From Prorocentrum cordatum (Eukaryota; Sar; Dinophyceae; Prorocentrales; Prorocentraceae): a stretch of DNA of 34,324 nucleotides. The stretch is from the NCBI GenBank assembly GCA_963575745.1, contig CAUYUJ010017802.1, positions 112,501 through 146,824 on the forward strand, written 5' to 3'. The notes beneath the pieces are model-generated. The model was not told the DNA's origin, searched no databases, and was given only the letters and a program-made list of their open reading frames with translations. How positions within the stretch are numbered: the stretch's first letter is position 1; every line of letters begins with the position of its first letter. This document shows, piece after piece, positions 9,857 through 19,201 of this stretch. Made by a program: the position numbers and the translations under genes.

Positions 9857-10387
9857 TTGGAAACGGTGATGGTGACGAACCTGGTTATGGTTCAGAAGCC
9901 CGAGGACCTGGTAGCGTCGATCACGGTCGTGCACAGGGGGTCGAGCGAATATCTCAATTCAGCGGTGGAGTTCTACGTATACGTGTGGGGATCAGAAGAC
10001 ATCATGCTCAAAGGTGACCAGGAGGCATCGCTGCAGGCGGTGATCATGGCGGTCAAGAACAGGAGCAAGCACAGCACGCAGGTGGAGAAGTCGCCGAAAG
10101 GTTCTCACCAGAGTAATGGGACGATCGAGAATGCCGTGGAGCGCGTGGAGCCTTTACTACGGACACTACACACCGAGCTGGAGTTCAACCTGAAGGTGAA
10201 GATAGGTCCCAAAAGTTTGATCATGCCCTGGCTGGTTAGAGACGTGGGGATCTTGTTTACGAGGTTTGTGACCAAGACGAACGGCAGGACACCATCGGAG
10301 CGACTGGGACGAGCAAAATACAAATCGGAGTTGGGCAAGATCGGAGAGACGATAGACTACAAGATCCAAGAGAAGGACTACCCGGGC
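9857..10387 (+). pseudogene. copia integrase core, duplication copy 1
   Basis: The DDE integrase core inserts element cDNA into the genome. Visible are GDQE (second catalytic Asp) and SNGTIENAVERVE (catalytic Glu), followed by a PWLVRDVGILFTRF region and a GRT-ERLGRAKY region typical of copia integrases. The segment carrying the first catalytic Asp is broken. Relative to copy 2, 16 bp are missing after ACTGTTG near 9859, between short TTG repeats, which shifts the frame. At about 10387 integrase sequence stops abruptly and zinc-knuckle sequence of the second copy begins. Confidence 0.8.
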
Positions 10388-11892
10388 AAGTACTGCGGGG
10401 AAGAAGGGTCACAAGCTGATGGAGTGCAGGAAAGCTACGCAAGACATGAAGAACGGCAAGATCCCAAAGGAACACCTGCGCACGATAAGCAAAGGAAAAG
10501 GCAAAGGCAAAGATCATAGAGACAAGTCGCGATCGGACCAGCCAGCTGACAAGAGCACGGACGGAGACATGAAGTACCTGGGCAACGACTAATACGCCGA
10601 GGAGGATTACGTCCTCATGATAGCCAAGGGCGACAGCGAGGACGAGGAGAAGGCCCACGAGGAGGAGCCCAACAACGACAAGGACGAGAATGACGAGAGC
10701 TACCTGACTCCTATCGACGAGCAAGGCTCGCAGACAGACGACGGGAAGATCGAGGTGATGGTCGATTCATGTGCGGCGAGAAGTGTATGCCCACTGAGTC
10801 CTGCACCACAGATAGCACGAGAAGAAGGAGGTGCACCACCTTTGCGACGGGCTGGTGGTACCAGACCTTACGCCGACGAGCGTAAGATGGTACGTATGCA
10901 GGTTGCAGACACTGGTCAAATGGTACAAGGTCAATTTGCTGTACGAGACGTTCACAAGATAGTCATTGCGTTGAGTGACATTACAAAGGGTTCGCAGGAA
11001 GTTTGGTGTGATGATGAAGGCGGAGCCGAGAAGTTCAAGTGGGTGATCGACTCTAAGCGGAAGACGAAGCCAGTCAAGTTGACCAAGAGGCGTGGGAACT
11101 ACAGTCTCGACGTACCTAGTTGACCAAGGGATAGCTGAACCACCTCAGGTAGAAGATAGTGAAGAGGCCCAGCGACCGAAGACAGAGAAGGATAGACACA
11201 AGCCGACCGCTTAAGAGGTTGCCATACACGAGCGCACGCGCATGCCGTTCAGAGACTGGTGCAAATGGTGCTTTGGGGACGCCGCAAGGAGCAGGCCCAT
11301 AAGGCAGCGAACCCAGCGGAGGCGCCGTCATCAGCACGGACGACTGTTGCATGAACACCGAATTGGAAACGGTGATGGTGACGAACCTGGTTATGGTTCA
11401 GAAACCCGAGGACCTGGTAGCGTCGATCACGGTCGTGCACAGGGGGTCGAGCGAATATGTCAATTCAGCGGTGGAGTTCTACGTATACGTGTGGGGCTCA
11501 GAAGACATCATGCTCAAAGGTGACCAGGAGGCATCGCTGCAGGCGGTGATCATGGCGGTCAAGAACAGGAGGGAGTACAGCACGCAGGTGGAGAAGTCGC
11601 CGAAAGGTTCTCACCAGAGTAATGGGACGATCGAGAATGCCGTGGAGCGCGTGGAGCCTTTACTACGGACACTACACACCGAGCTGGAGTTCAACCTGAA
11701 GGTGAAGATAGGTCCCAAAAGCTTAATCATGCCCTGGCTGGTTAGACACGTGGAGTTCTTGCTTACGAGGTTTGCGATCAAGACGGACGGCAGGACAGCA
11801 TGGGAACGACTGGGACGAGCAAAGTACAAATCGGAGTTGGGCAAGATCGGAGAGACGATAGACTACAAGATCCAAGCGAAGGACTACCCGAA
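10388..11892 (+). repeat. Second copy of 1.5 kb tandem duplication in copia
   Basis: Sequence from the zinc knuckle (about 8858) to the integrase (about 10387) is repeated from about 10389 to 11892 with very few substitutions. The offset is 1531 bp at 8875/10406 and at the gag TAA (9059/10590). It falls to 1506 bp at the integrase because copy 2 has lost 21 bp and about 20 bp in the protease tail and copy 1 has lost 16 bp in the integrase. The 10388 junction joins integrase to mid-gag, so this is a tandem duplication, not two nested elements. Confidence 0.85.
10391..11123 (+). pseudogene. copia zinc knuckle and protease, duplication copy 2
   Basis: One extra G after GCGGG near 10398 puts the zinc-knuckle codons out of frame. 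The TAA between gag and protease (10590-10592) is the same as in copy 1. The protease is open from 10617 with the same DSCA triad (Asp codon 10764). It lacks the 21 bp VVSKELS-type segment of copy 1 and ends early at 11123, where the tail is replaced by unrelated sequence. Confidence 0.8.
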
Positions 11893-12307
11893 GTTGGAGC
11901 CGAGGTGGAGTGAAGGGCTTTTCCTTGGCAGGCGTGACGAGAATGACGAGATCATCGTAGGGACTGTCCGCGGGATCGAACATGCCAGGACGATGAAGCT
12001 GAGGAGCGCTGAGGACACATATAGCAAGGAGATGTACAACACGTTAATCGGTGTACCGTGGAATTCGAGAGGCCTGGAGGTGAAGGACCAGAACGAGGTA
12101 GTGCGACGATGGAGGTACATCACGAAGTCGTTGATCGAGGAGCATGGTCCAACAGATGGCTGTGTAGCATGCGAGGGTACCTCGGCTATCCACAACGCGA
12201 GGTGCAGGACGAGGTTCGCCAAGATCTTTGACGAGGCCGAGCCGAGGATAGGGATGGCGATTCCAGCGAACCCAGATCAAGCCGCAGGGTACAAGAACCG
12301 ACGCTAA
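11222..12307 (+). pseudogene. copia integrase, duplication copy 2, with downstream linker
   Basis: The best-preserved part of the element. The pre-integrase HERTRMPFRDWCKWC is at 11228-11272, with a TAA at 11212 just upstream and a frameshift before 11339. From there one frame is open to 12307. It contains STDDCC (candidate first catalytic Asp, 11339-11344), GDQE (11522) and NGTIENA (Glu codon 11633, 36 residues after the second Asp, close to the copia spacing). A WSEGLFLGRRDENDEIIVGT region typical of the integrase C-terminal domain follows. Further on is a CVAC...HNARCRTRF segment, a putative metal-binding linker seen before the RT of such elements. Its product would be a truncated integrase only. 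Confidence 0.8.
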
Positions 12308-12503
12308 CAAATGCATGGCTACGAGCACCTGGAACGCCGGTGGGACATCACTTTGGCCGTGATCCGATGGTGGAAGACGCGGAGATGAGCGGTGTGGCGA
12401 TCGTTGCTGGAGGAGACCTAGCACCCACCACGCCAAGAATGGAGGACCAAAACATGGAGGTAGGTATTCTGATAGCGATCACGAGAGAGGAGGACAGACA
12501 CTT

Positions 12504-13406
12504 TTGGTCTGCGGGGCGAGAGCGAACCTCTTCCGCGAAAAGCTAGGCGGGCTACGCACAGTTTTAATTAGGGAGAAAGGGCACAGGAAGGCGGGGCCTC
12601 AGGCAGCCGGAGCAGGCGGAGCCCGGGGTGCAGAGGAGGACAGACACGTCTACGAGGAGATCGAGCCGAGAGTGAATTACGAGAAGCTGGCGGGAGATAG
12701 AGTCTACAGGGACGCGTACACAGGCGAGGAGCTACGGAAGGACAGGGTCATCGAGGGGAGGACCAAGAAGATGAAGAGCCTGAAGAAGTTCGAGGTGTTC
12801 GAGTGGGTTGAGTTGGAGGAGTAGATGCAGCTGTTTGGCACCAAGTGGATTGATAGCAAGAAGTGCGACCTTCAGAACAGCGAATGGATCGTGAGAAGTC
12901 GATGCGTCCACAGGAGACATAGTGACAGGACTGGCCCCGCTGAATTTCGCGGGTACACCAGCTCTGTGGGCGGTGAAGATGGTACCTCGAGGGCAGCGTA
13001 GTTTAGTCCGAAGGAGAATCGGAGGAAGAAGCTCGGGCTCTACGACGTTTCAGTTGCTCTCTTCCACGCCTCGCTAAAGGAGCCACAGCATTGCTAGCCA
13101 CCGCCTGAGCAGCGTCGACCTGGGATGCGCTGGAAGCTACAGAAGGCGATGTATGGGACGCCAGAGGCGTCGATGCTATTCCAAGGCGAGGCGAGAGACA
13201 CATTCATGCAGAACGGGTACATGGAGTTGAAGACGGCGTGCTGCTTGTATTGCATCCCTGGGATCGAGTCTCTGTGTGCTGGTCATGGGGATGACTTCGC
13301 TGTGGAGGCCTATGATGAGGAGCTGGACAAGTTCGATGAGATCATGGCCAATCGATTCAAAGTGAAGCCTCAACCGCGAGTTGGACCTGGAGGAGCAGTT
13401 GAATGA
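12504..13406 (+). pseudogene. copia reverse transcriptase remnant
   Basis: The RT copies element RNA into cDNA. A YTGEELRKDRVIEGR start region leads to FGTKWID and VRSRCV, which match the conserved copia RT N-terminus, with TAG at 12822-12824 in between. YDVSVALFHA (Asp codon 13044) is motif A (usual YDVxxAFLxA). TAG at 13095 follows. KAMYGTPEA is the conserved copia KALYGLKQA-like block. GHGDDF (13281-13298) is motif C with both catalytic aspartates present. Stops and probable indels between 12830 and 13025 prevent a continuous product. Confidence 0.85.
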
Positions 13407-13559
13407 ACGTTTCTCAACAGGACGGTGATGTGGAGCGAGGAGGGTTTCGGTATCCTGCTCGAGAAGCAGGGGATCCAGTATCAAGGCGGAGCTCTGTGAC
13501 ACTCAAGAAGCTATTCGAGAGCAGAGCTGCTCGTGCAACGACCCGAGGGCGGAGCACAT

Positions 13560-13596
13560 CCTGAAGCAGAAGCGCTTGGTGAGGCACCTGAAGGGT
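13560..13596 (+). pseudogene. copia RT/RNase H connector fragment
   Basis: The frame reading HILKQKRLVRHLKGT matches the conserved LKRxxRYLKGT connector that precedes copia RNase H. It ends exactly where the TCC array starts. Confidence 0.65.
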
Positions 13597-13735
13597 ACGG
13601 CCTCCTCCTCCTCTCCCTCCTCCTCCTCCTCCTCCTCCTCCTCCTCTTCCTCCTCCTCCTCCTCCTCCTCCTCCTCCTCCTCCTCCTCCTCCTCCTCCTC
13701 CTCCTCCTCCTCCTTATCCTCCTCCTCCTCGATTC
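13597..13735. repeat. (TCC)n array inside the copia element
   Basis: About 139 bp of (TCC)n with few interruptions, lying between the RT/RNase H connector and the RNase H core. It replaces or expands coding sequence of the retroelement. Confidence 0.9.
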
Positions 13736-13821
13736 GATCAGATCCGCCGAGGCGATGCCGACCGGTGCTGCGGCCCTCGGCGCGAGGCCCCGGGCCGGCG
13801 CGCGGAGCCCCCCGTGAGGAG

Positions 13822-14581
13822 ATGGCGTTCAAGGTGAAGGTGCCGGTGGACGCAGACTGGACCGGACAGGAGGCGACCTGCAAGAGTAACTCGTCGGGTT
13901 GTATTCGCGTACGGCAGGTTCGTGTCGTGCCGGCGCCAGCGTTGGTTCCCGACACCGCGCTGGATCGTTCAACCTTGAACGATCGGCCGTCTCCGCAACG
14001 TCCGATCGTTCAACATCGACCGATTCTGGGCCGCCGTCGGCGTTCAACGTTGAACGTCGGCGGCGGGGTCGCCGCCGGTCGACACGACGCGAACCTACCG
14101 TAGGCACGCGTCTGCTGGAGGGTTGGGTGTTGTCTCAGGCGACGGTGGCGTTGTCAAGCGGGGAGTCGGGGTTCTATGCCATTGGGTCAGGTAGGCAAGA
14201 GGCCTCACCATCAAGCACGTGCTGCAGGAGATGGCGGAGATGAGGAGGGAGCAGGTCAAGATCATGCTGGAGTTGGAGACGGATTCTGCAGCAGCGTGGG
14301 GTATGATACACAGACATGGAGCTGGACGGGTACGGCATCTACAGAAGCGATGAATCTGGCATCAAGATCTGGTTCGTGACGGAAAGAAGGAGGTTGCAAA
14401 GGAGAAAACCAAGGACCAAGTGGCAGACATAGGTACCAAACCAATGGACAAGGACACGTTGAGGAGGCACACGAGGACGCTGGGACTCATTCAGCTGAGG
14501 CTGACGACGTTCAGAGAGCCCGAGGTCATGACCGAGGTGCTGGCGGCGATGCTCCTGACCACGCAGGCGGACGCGAAGGAG
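13822..14581 (+). pseudogene. copia RNase H remnant, split by a MITE
   Basis: RNase H removes the RNA strand during reverse transcription. VDADWTGQEATCKSNSSG (Asp codon 13849) is the first motif. ALSSGESGFYAI (about 14150-14187) is the conserved LSSxEAE-like block, with the catalytic Glu region. DSAAAWG (14282) and RHLQKR-IWHQ with TGA at 14351 follow, and VADIGTKP (about 14423) closes the domain. A 189 bp TA-flanked element (13912-14100) interrupts it after SSGCIRV. Subtracting the element plus one TA brings both sides into the same frame. Another frameshift lies between about 14190 and 14280. The frame ends at TAG 14582. Confidence 0.85.
13912..14100. mobile_element. TA-flanked MITE, copy 1 (in copia RNase H)
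   Basis: Flanked by TA on both sides (13910-13911 and 14101-14102). Terminal inverted repeats: the left end starts CGGCAGGTTCGTGTCGTG, and the right end, read on the other strand, starts CGGTAGGTTCGCGTCGTG. The 189 bp interior is non-coding and holds palindromes built on CGTTCAACNTTGAACG (for example 13963-13984). TA duplication and short TIRs without a transposase gene suggest a Tc1/mariner-type non-autonomous element. A second copy is at 17449-17659. Confidence 0.8.
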
Positions 14582-14584
14582 TAG

Positions 14585-14988
14585 TACTACGAGGACGAGG
14601 TGAACATCCACGTCAGCATGATGATGGGTTTCAGTTGGTCGAGTGTGCTGTCCCACATGGTGATTATGATACTGGCGATTGTTTTTAATTATTATGTGTG
14701 TGGTGCTGGGTGCAGAGACAGACAAAGAGAGTTGAGACAGATACCTGGGCTACGCCACTTCACATTGTACCAGAGGTTGCTCGAGATGGAGATGAGCAGC
14801 TGGAGGCATCCCCGTCGAAACGACGAAGGCGGGATGCCTCGCCAGAGCCAGAGGTGCAGAGAAAGAAGCTCAGGTCAGTTGGAGTGCAAGGTCCAGTGAC
14901 ATACAAGAGCAGGAGCAAGCTTCACCACGAGGCCGACGGGAAGTACACCCCGCTCGGTGCCGGGGACAGGGAAGCTTGGGTGACCTGA
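14585..14988 (+). pseudogene. copia polyprotein C-terminal tail with hydrophobic segment
   Basis: Continues the RNase H frame after TAG 14582. The frame encodes an acidic start, then a hydrophobic stretch (LSHMVIMILAIVFNYYVC, about 14649-14703) that could span a membrane. A frame change near 14700 leads to a charged segment with SPSKRRRRDASPEPE, resembling a nuclear-localisation-like basic patch, ending at 14988. I do not recognise a family. It may be the normal tail of this copia lineage. Confidence 0.45.
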
Positions 14989-15267
14989 TGATGCACTGAC
15001 CCTCAACGGCAGGTCCGAGAAGCCCGAGGGAGGTGGAGCGAGGCTTGAACGTCGGGAAGATACGCGGGGTTTGATCAGTTCCAGAGGCAGTGGCGCGCGA
15101 GATTGCGAGGAGCGAGAACGTTCAGGTAATGATATTCCCTATGCCGAGGCTGTTTCAGTTTCACTCGCGAGAGGACGCGAGCCTGAGCAGCCTCAGCGGA
15201 GTTACGGTGTAATTGAGCTGGTGGGCTGACGAGCCTGCTAGCATGCACAGCAGCCTCGAGGAGGGCT
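14989..15267. other. Untranslated 3' part of the copia element
   Basis: No open frame with recognisable content. Lies between the end of the polyprotein remnant and the 3' copy of the bracketing repeat. Confidence 0.4.
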
Positions 15268-15354
15268 GCAGGGTCTCGCGACGACAGAGCTTACATTGAG
15301 AACTGTTCATGTTTGGCCCAAAGAAGAAGAATCCAGGGCTACCGCCATTCCGCA
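15268..15354 (+). repeat. 3' copy of bracketing direct repeat (LTR-like)
   Basis: Counterpart of 8224-8309, in the same orientation and about 7.0 kb downstream. The 90 bp minisatellite begins about 55 bp further right. Confidence 0.7.
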
Positions 15355-15407
15355 CCTGGCGAAGAACCAAACCATATGCAGCTGTGAATAACACAGTTGT
15401 GAGCATC

Positions 15408-16098
15408 GTCTTCGGTGGAGCTCCCTTTGCGGCCACGAAACGTGTGGGAGGTGTGCCGAAGTGGGTGCCAGGGACACATGCGGACGGTGCCACTGGGACC
15501 GTCGGTGGAGCCCTCTATGGGGCCACGAACAAAAGTACGAGGGGTGTGCCAGAATGGGTGGCGGGGACGCATGCGGACGGTGCCACTGAGACCTGCGGTG
15601 AAGCTCCCTATGTGGCCACAAACGTGTGAGGTGTGTGCCGAAAATCGGTGGCGGGGACGCGTGCGAGCGGTGCCACTGGTACCTTCGGTGGAGCTCCCTA
15701 TGGGGCCACGAAGCGTGTGAGGGTATGCCGAAAATGGCTGTTCGGGACGCATGGGGACGGTACCATTGGGACCTTCAGTGGAGCTCCCTATGGGACCTCG
15801 AAATGTGTGCGGTGTGTGCAGACATGGTTGTTGGGGACACATGCGGACGGTGCCATTGGTACCTTCGGTGGAGCTCCCTATGAGGTCACAAAACGTGTGA
15901 GGTGTGTGCCGAAATGGGTGGCGGGGCCGATGCGGATGGTGCCACTGGGACCGTCGGTGGAGCTCCCCACGGGGCCACGAAAGGTGTGAGGGGTGTGCCG
16001 AAATGGGTGGCGGGGTCGCATGGGGACGGTGCCACTGGGACCTTCGGTGGAGCTCCCTATGGGACCACGAAATGTGTGAGAGGTGCGCCGAAATTGTA
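15408..16098. repeat. 90 bp minisatellite, eight units
   Basis: The landmark GGTGGAGCTCCCTATGGGGC-like sequence recurs at 15414, 15504, 15597, 15687, 15777, 15867, 15956 and 16046 (periods 90, 93, 90, 90, 90, 89, 90). Each unit also carries CACGAAACGTGTG, a GTGTGCCGAAATGGGTGGCGGGG-like block and a GCATGCGGACGGTGCCA-like block. Because 90 is a multiple of three, 30-residue protein repeats appear on both strands (FGGAPYGATKRV... on +, HTFRGPIGSSTEGPSGT on -). The frames shift at the 89 and 93 bp units, so coding is doubtful. Confidence 0.9.
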
Positions 16099-16285
16099 AA
16101 CCTGCAGAGGGCAGAGGCAAGGATGGGAGGAAGGAGGAGGAAGCGGGAGGAGGAGGCGGGAGGGAGGGAGGGACGCGGGGCGCTGTCTCTTCAAAACAAG
16201 GACCCAACACCACAGGATGGTTGGGAACAGAACGAAAAGCCTCCCAGGCCTCCCAGATGGGGTCGGAGTATATGAGGCCGAAAGG

Positions 16286-16380
16286 TCGCGCCGCATTGCC
16301 GATGCAGCGGCGATGCTGCTCGATGGGGAGCCCGATGCCCTCCACGCCGACGTCGCCGATGCATCAGCGATGCGGCGCGA
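16286..16380. repeat. Imperfect inverted repeat, 30 bp arms
   Basis: Arms 16286-16315 and 16351-16380 start TCGCGCCGCAT on either strand and match at about 26 of 30 positions, separated by 35 bp. No flanking duplication was recognised. Possibly a foldback element. Confidence 0.6.
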
Positions 16381-16470
16381 TCCTCTGACCCCATCCCAGT
16401 CCCGGACCCCGGACATCGTGGCTTCTTCGCAGCGCAGACAGCACGGTTTCCCCCGGGGCAGTAGGCGACC

Positions 16471-16797
16471 CGAGGAGGAGGAGGAGGAGGAGGAGGAGGA
16501 GGAGGAGGGAGGAGGAGGAGGGGGGAGGATAGGGGAGGAAGGAGGAGGGAGGAGGAGTGAGAGGAGGAGGAGGGGGAGAAGGAGATGGAGGAAGAGAGGA
16601 GGAGGAGGAGAGGAGGATGAGGATGAGAGGAGGAGGAGAAGGAGGAGGAGGAGGAGGAGCAGGAGGAGAGAATGAGGAGGAGAATGAGGAGGAGGAGGAG
16701 GAGGAGGAGGAGAAGGGGGAGAAGGAGATGGAGGAGGAGGAGGAGGAGGAGGAGGAGGAGGAGAAGGAGGAGAAGGAAGGAGGAGGAGGAGATGGGC
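16471..16797. repeat. (GGA)n-rich purine tract
   Basis: Over 320 bp of GGA/GAG/GAA triplets, almost pure purine on the + strand, preceded by a shorter purine-rich stretch at 16126-16172. Poly-Glu and poly-Arg frames are artefacts. Confidence 0.95.
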
Positions 16798-17446
16798 GAG
16801 GAGAACGGGTCGCCTAAGCCCTTCGGAGAAACCCTCCAGCGCAGACCCCCGGAGGCCTCGGCACCTCACCCGGGGGAGACGGGCTTCGTGTCCAAAGCGC
16901 CGCGCCTCGACGGCACCAAAGGGCCCGGGCAGAACCCCTGGAGGCCCAGAGTGGCTCGAGTCGAGGCGTTGGCCTAAGGAACCCTACATAAGGAACGAGG
17001 CCCCTTTTTCTTCATCATAAGTGAAAATTCGATTTCCCATCGAAACCTTGAGGAAAACCTCAGGCAAGGTGTGGAACAGTTGAGGAACACCGAGCCCCTC
17101 CCCAACGAAAAGGGTTCCTTCTTCAGCGCCCCGACTGTAGAGGAGTTGCCCGACGTGACTCTGCCAGCGACGCGAAGGGGTCTGGGCCCAGGGGTCGGAG
17201 CTCGACCCCCTGGACCTATCCAGGGGCGCGTTCCGGACCAGAATTTCGACGAGAGTCCGGCCGCAGCGGCGAAGGGGGCCCCAAAAAGGCACACACCAAA
17301 AAGCCCAAAACAAGTCGAGCCTCGATCCCAGTGAAGGCTGCAGGGCCGCGCCTCGGCTTCCCGCAGCGCCTCCTGTAGGCAGAAGGCACCTATACACCAC
17401 CACCACCCCGCCTGGCCAGGGCCACCCTGGGCCTTGGCATCATGCA
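16798..17446. other. No supportable gene
   Basis: GC-rich sequence with several open frames (for example 17071-17334 +). None has a recognised motif. A short (CAC)n patch is at 17396-17407. Confidence 0.4.
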
Positions 17447-17448
17447 TA

Positions 17449-17659
17449 CAGTAGGTTCGCGTGGCGTCGGCACGTGCAAAGATTCTTGACACCGCGTCGA
17501 TCGCTCGACCTTGAACCGATCGCGGCCCCGATCGTTCAAGGTTGAATTCCGTCGGGTCCAGTGGCGTCACCGCGACCCTCGGTGCTTCCGCGTCACAGCG
17601 TTCGATCTTGAACGCCTTCGCTGGCGTCGCCGGCGCGCCAACGCCGCATGAACCTACCG
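17449..17659. mobile_element. TA-flanked MITE, copy 2
   Basis: TA at 17447-17448 and 17660-17661. The left end starts CAGTAGGTTCGCGTGGCG. The right end on the opposite strand starts CGGTAGGTTCATGCGGCG. The 211 bp interior again has GATCGTTCAAGGTTGAA-type palindromic motifs, as in the copy inside the copia RNase H. Interiors are otherwise diverged. Confidence 0.75.
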
Positions 17660-17723
17660 TACGCAAGTCTGGCCGAAGCCAGGAAGGCCTATACCCGAAT
17701 CGGGCGCCTTAGATTTTCAATCT

Positions 17724-17832
17724 GGGGCCCCCTGGGGTCCCGACCTGTTCCCCAGCGCCGGCTCTTCTTCCTGAGTGGTTTTGTTCACGGTTCCAGGGCC
17801 CGGCGAGGACCCCCAGCGGCCGAAAACGGCCA
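17724..17832 (+). repeat. Dispersed repeat family R, copy 1
   Basis: Contains CCCTGGGG-TC-CGACCT, CTTCCTGAG-GGTTTTG, a C-AGGGCCCGGCGA block and a GGCCGAAAA end, in the same order as at 20006-20110. Confidence 0.55.
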
Positions 17833-18416
17833 AGTGCACTGCCGAAATGGGTACGGTAAACCGGGCACGATGTCTGACAACACGTACGCATGATCCAAAC
17901 TGACAGCGGTCGCTGCTGGGCAGGCGACACTCGGTCTCCAATGGACATTGTCCGCGGCGACGCCGACAGCGAGCCCTGTTCAAAATGGGCGAGAACTGCA
18001 GTCGGTGCTCGCCCCGCTCTCTCCGCACACACTTCGATCGCACCGCGTCCTGGGGCCCAGGGCGGCTCTGGCCAGACGCGGTGGCGGCGCATAGTAGCCC
18101 TCCGCGGGTCCTTGCACCGAGCCTCCGCCTCAGCAGCCCGCTCCTCGACGGCCGCCCCCTCTTTGCCCTTGGCGAGGGCGCAGGCGACCATGAAGCACGC
18201 CGGCCCCAGCACGCGCCGAGGCGCGGGCCCGTGAGGCGGCCAGGCGGCCCCGCCGCGGGCCCCCCCGCCTCCCCATCCTCCTGCTTCTCGTCCTCCCTCT
18301 TCTCATGCTGCGCACGGCCTTGAAGACACTGATGGAGTCGCGGTGGTCACGATCGGCACATGCACGAGAGAACAGAGCAGGAGGAGACAGGTGGATGATG
18401 GAAACAGAAAATCCAG
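17833..18416. other. GC-rich, no supportable gene
   Basis: Open frames on both strands (for example 17709-18212 -, 17890-18234 +) lack recognisable motifs. I see no repeat or gene here. Confidence 0.35.
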
Positions 18417-18540
18417 CTCCTCCTCCTCCTCCTCCTCCTCCTCCTCCTCCTCCTCCGCCTCCGCATCCGCATCCGCATCCGCATCCGCATCCGCCCTCCT
18501 CCTCCGCCTCCTCCTCTTCCGCCTCCTCCTCGTCGGAGGA
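18417..18540. repeat. (TCC)n with CCGCAT hexamers
   Basis: (TCC)n, then five to six CCGCAT hexamers around 18461-18490, then interrupted CCTCCG. The hexamer parallels the CCGCCT hexamers at 6367-6462. Confidence 0.9.
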
Positions 18541-18547
18541 GGAGGGA

Positions 18548-18716
18548 GTAAGACAGAAAGAGAGAGAGAGAGAGAAAGAGAAAGAGAGAGAGAGGAAAAA
18601 AAGAGAGAGAGAGAGAGGGAAAAAGGGAGGGAGAGAGAGAGAGAGGATAGAGAGAGAGAGAGAAATAGAGAGAAAGAGTGAAAAGAGGGGGAAGAGAGTG
18701 AGAGAGGAGGGCAGAA
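18548..18716. repeat. GA-rich simple repeat
   Basis: GAGAGA with A and G interruptions, purine-rich on +. It immediately follows a pyrimidine-rich tract. Confidence 0.9.
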
Positions 18717-19201
18717 GAGATCCTGAACCGCCCATCGCCTCTCTGGTTGCTGGGAAGCTGGGCGGCAGATGCGCGGCAGCCGCTGAATCGGTGAACTGGG
18801 TGCACAGGTGTCTGCAGGACTCGATCTCCTCGGGAATGCGGCACGCTCTCGTTCTGACCACCAGACTAATCCTCCTCCTCACCCCCTGCCCTCCCCCTTC
18901 GTGAAGGAGGACTGGAGGGAGGGCGGGAAGGGGGAGAGAGCAGGGAGCAGGTAATCAGGGGGGGGGGGGCGCAGACCCAAGGCTGCGATGGGAGCCGCCA
19001 GCTCCTCGACCGCGTGCGTGAGCAGCTCGTTGCACCTGAGAAGCCGGTCACCTGGCACGGGGCGATGAGGCAGAGAAAGAACAGGGGGGGGAATGTTCCT
19101 CTCCATTCTTCTGGCGTTCCTCTTCGGAACTCCCCCTCTCATGTCCCTCTTGATCCTCCTACCTCTCAGCGCCCGACGACCCGTACTGATGCATGTTGGT
19201 A
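18717..19201. other. No supportable gene
   Basis: Short frames only. A run of G at 18958-18969 is present. Confidence 0.4.

Larger units (their letters stand above)
8224..15354 (+). mobile_element. Decayed Ty1/copia-type LTR retrotransposon
   Basis: The domain order is gag (coiled coil, CCHC knuckle), aspartic protease, integrase, reverse transcriptase and RNase H, which is the copia order. An 86/87 bp direct repeat (8224-8309 and 15268-15354, roughly 86% identical by eye) brackets it and may be the surviving part of the LTRs. The coding part is broken by stops (TAA 9059, TGA 9776, TAG 12822, TAG 13095, TGA 14351, TAG 14582) and several frameshifts. It carries an internal tandem duplication of about 1.5 kb, a TCC array in the RT/RNase H spacer and a MITE in RNase H, so it cannot be autonomous. 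Confidence 0.85.
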
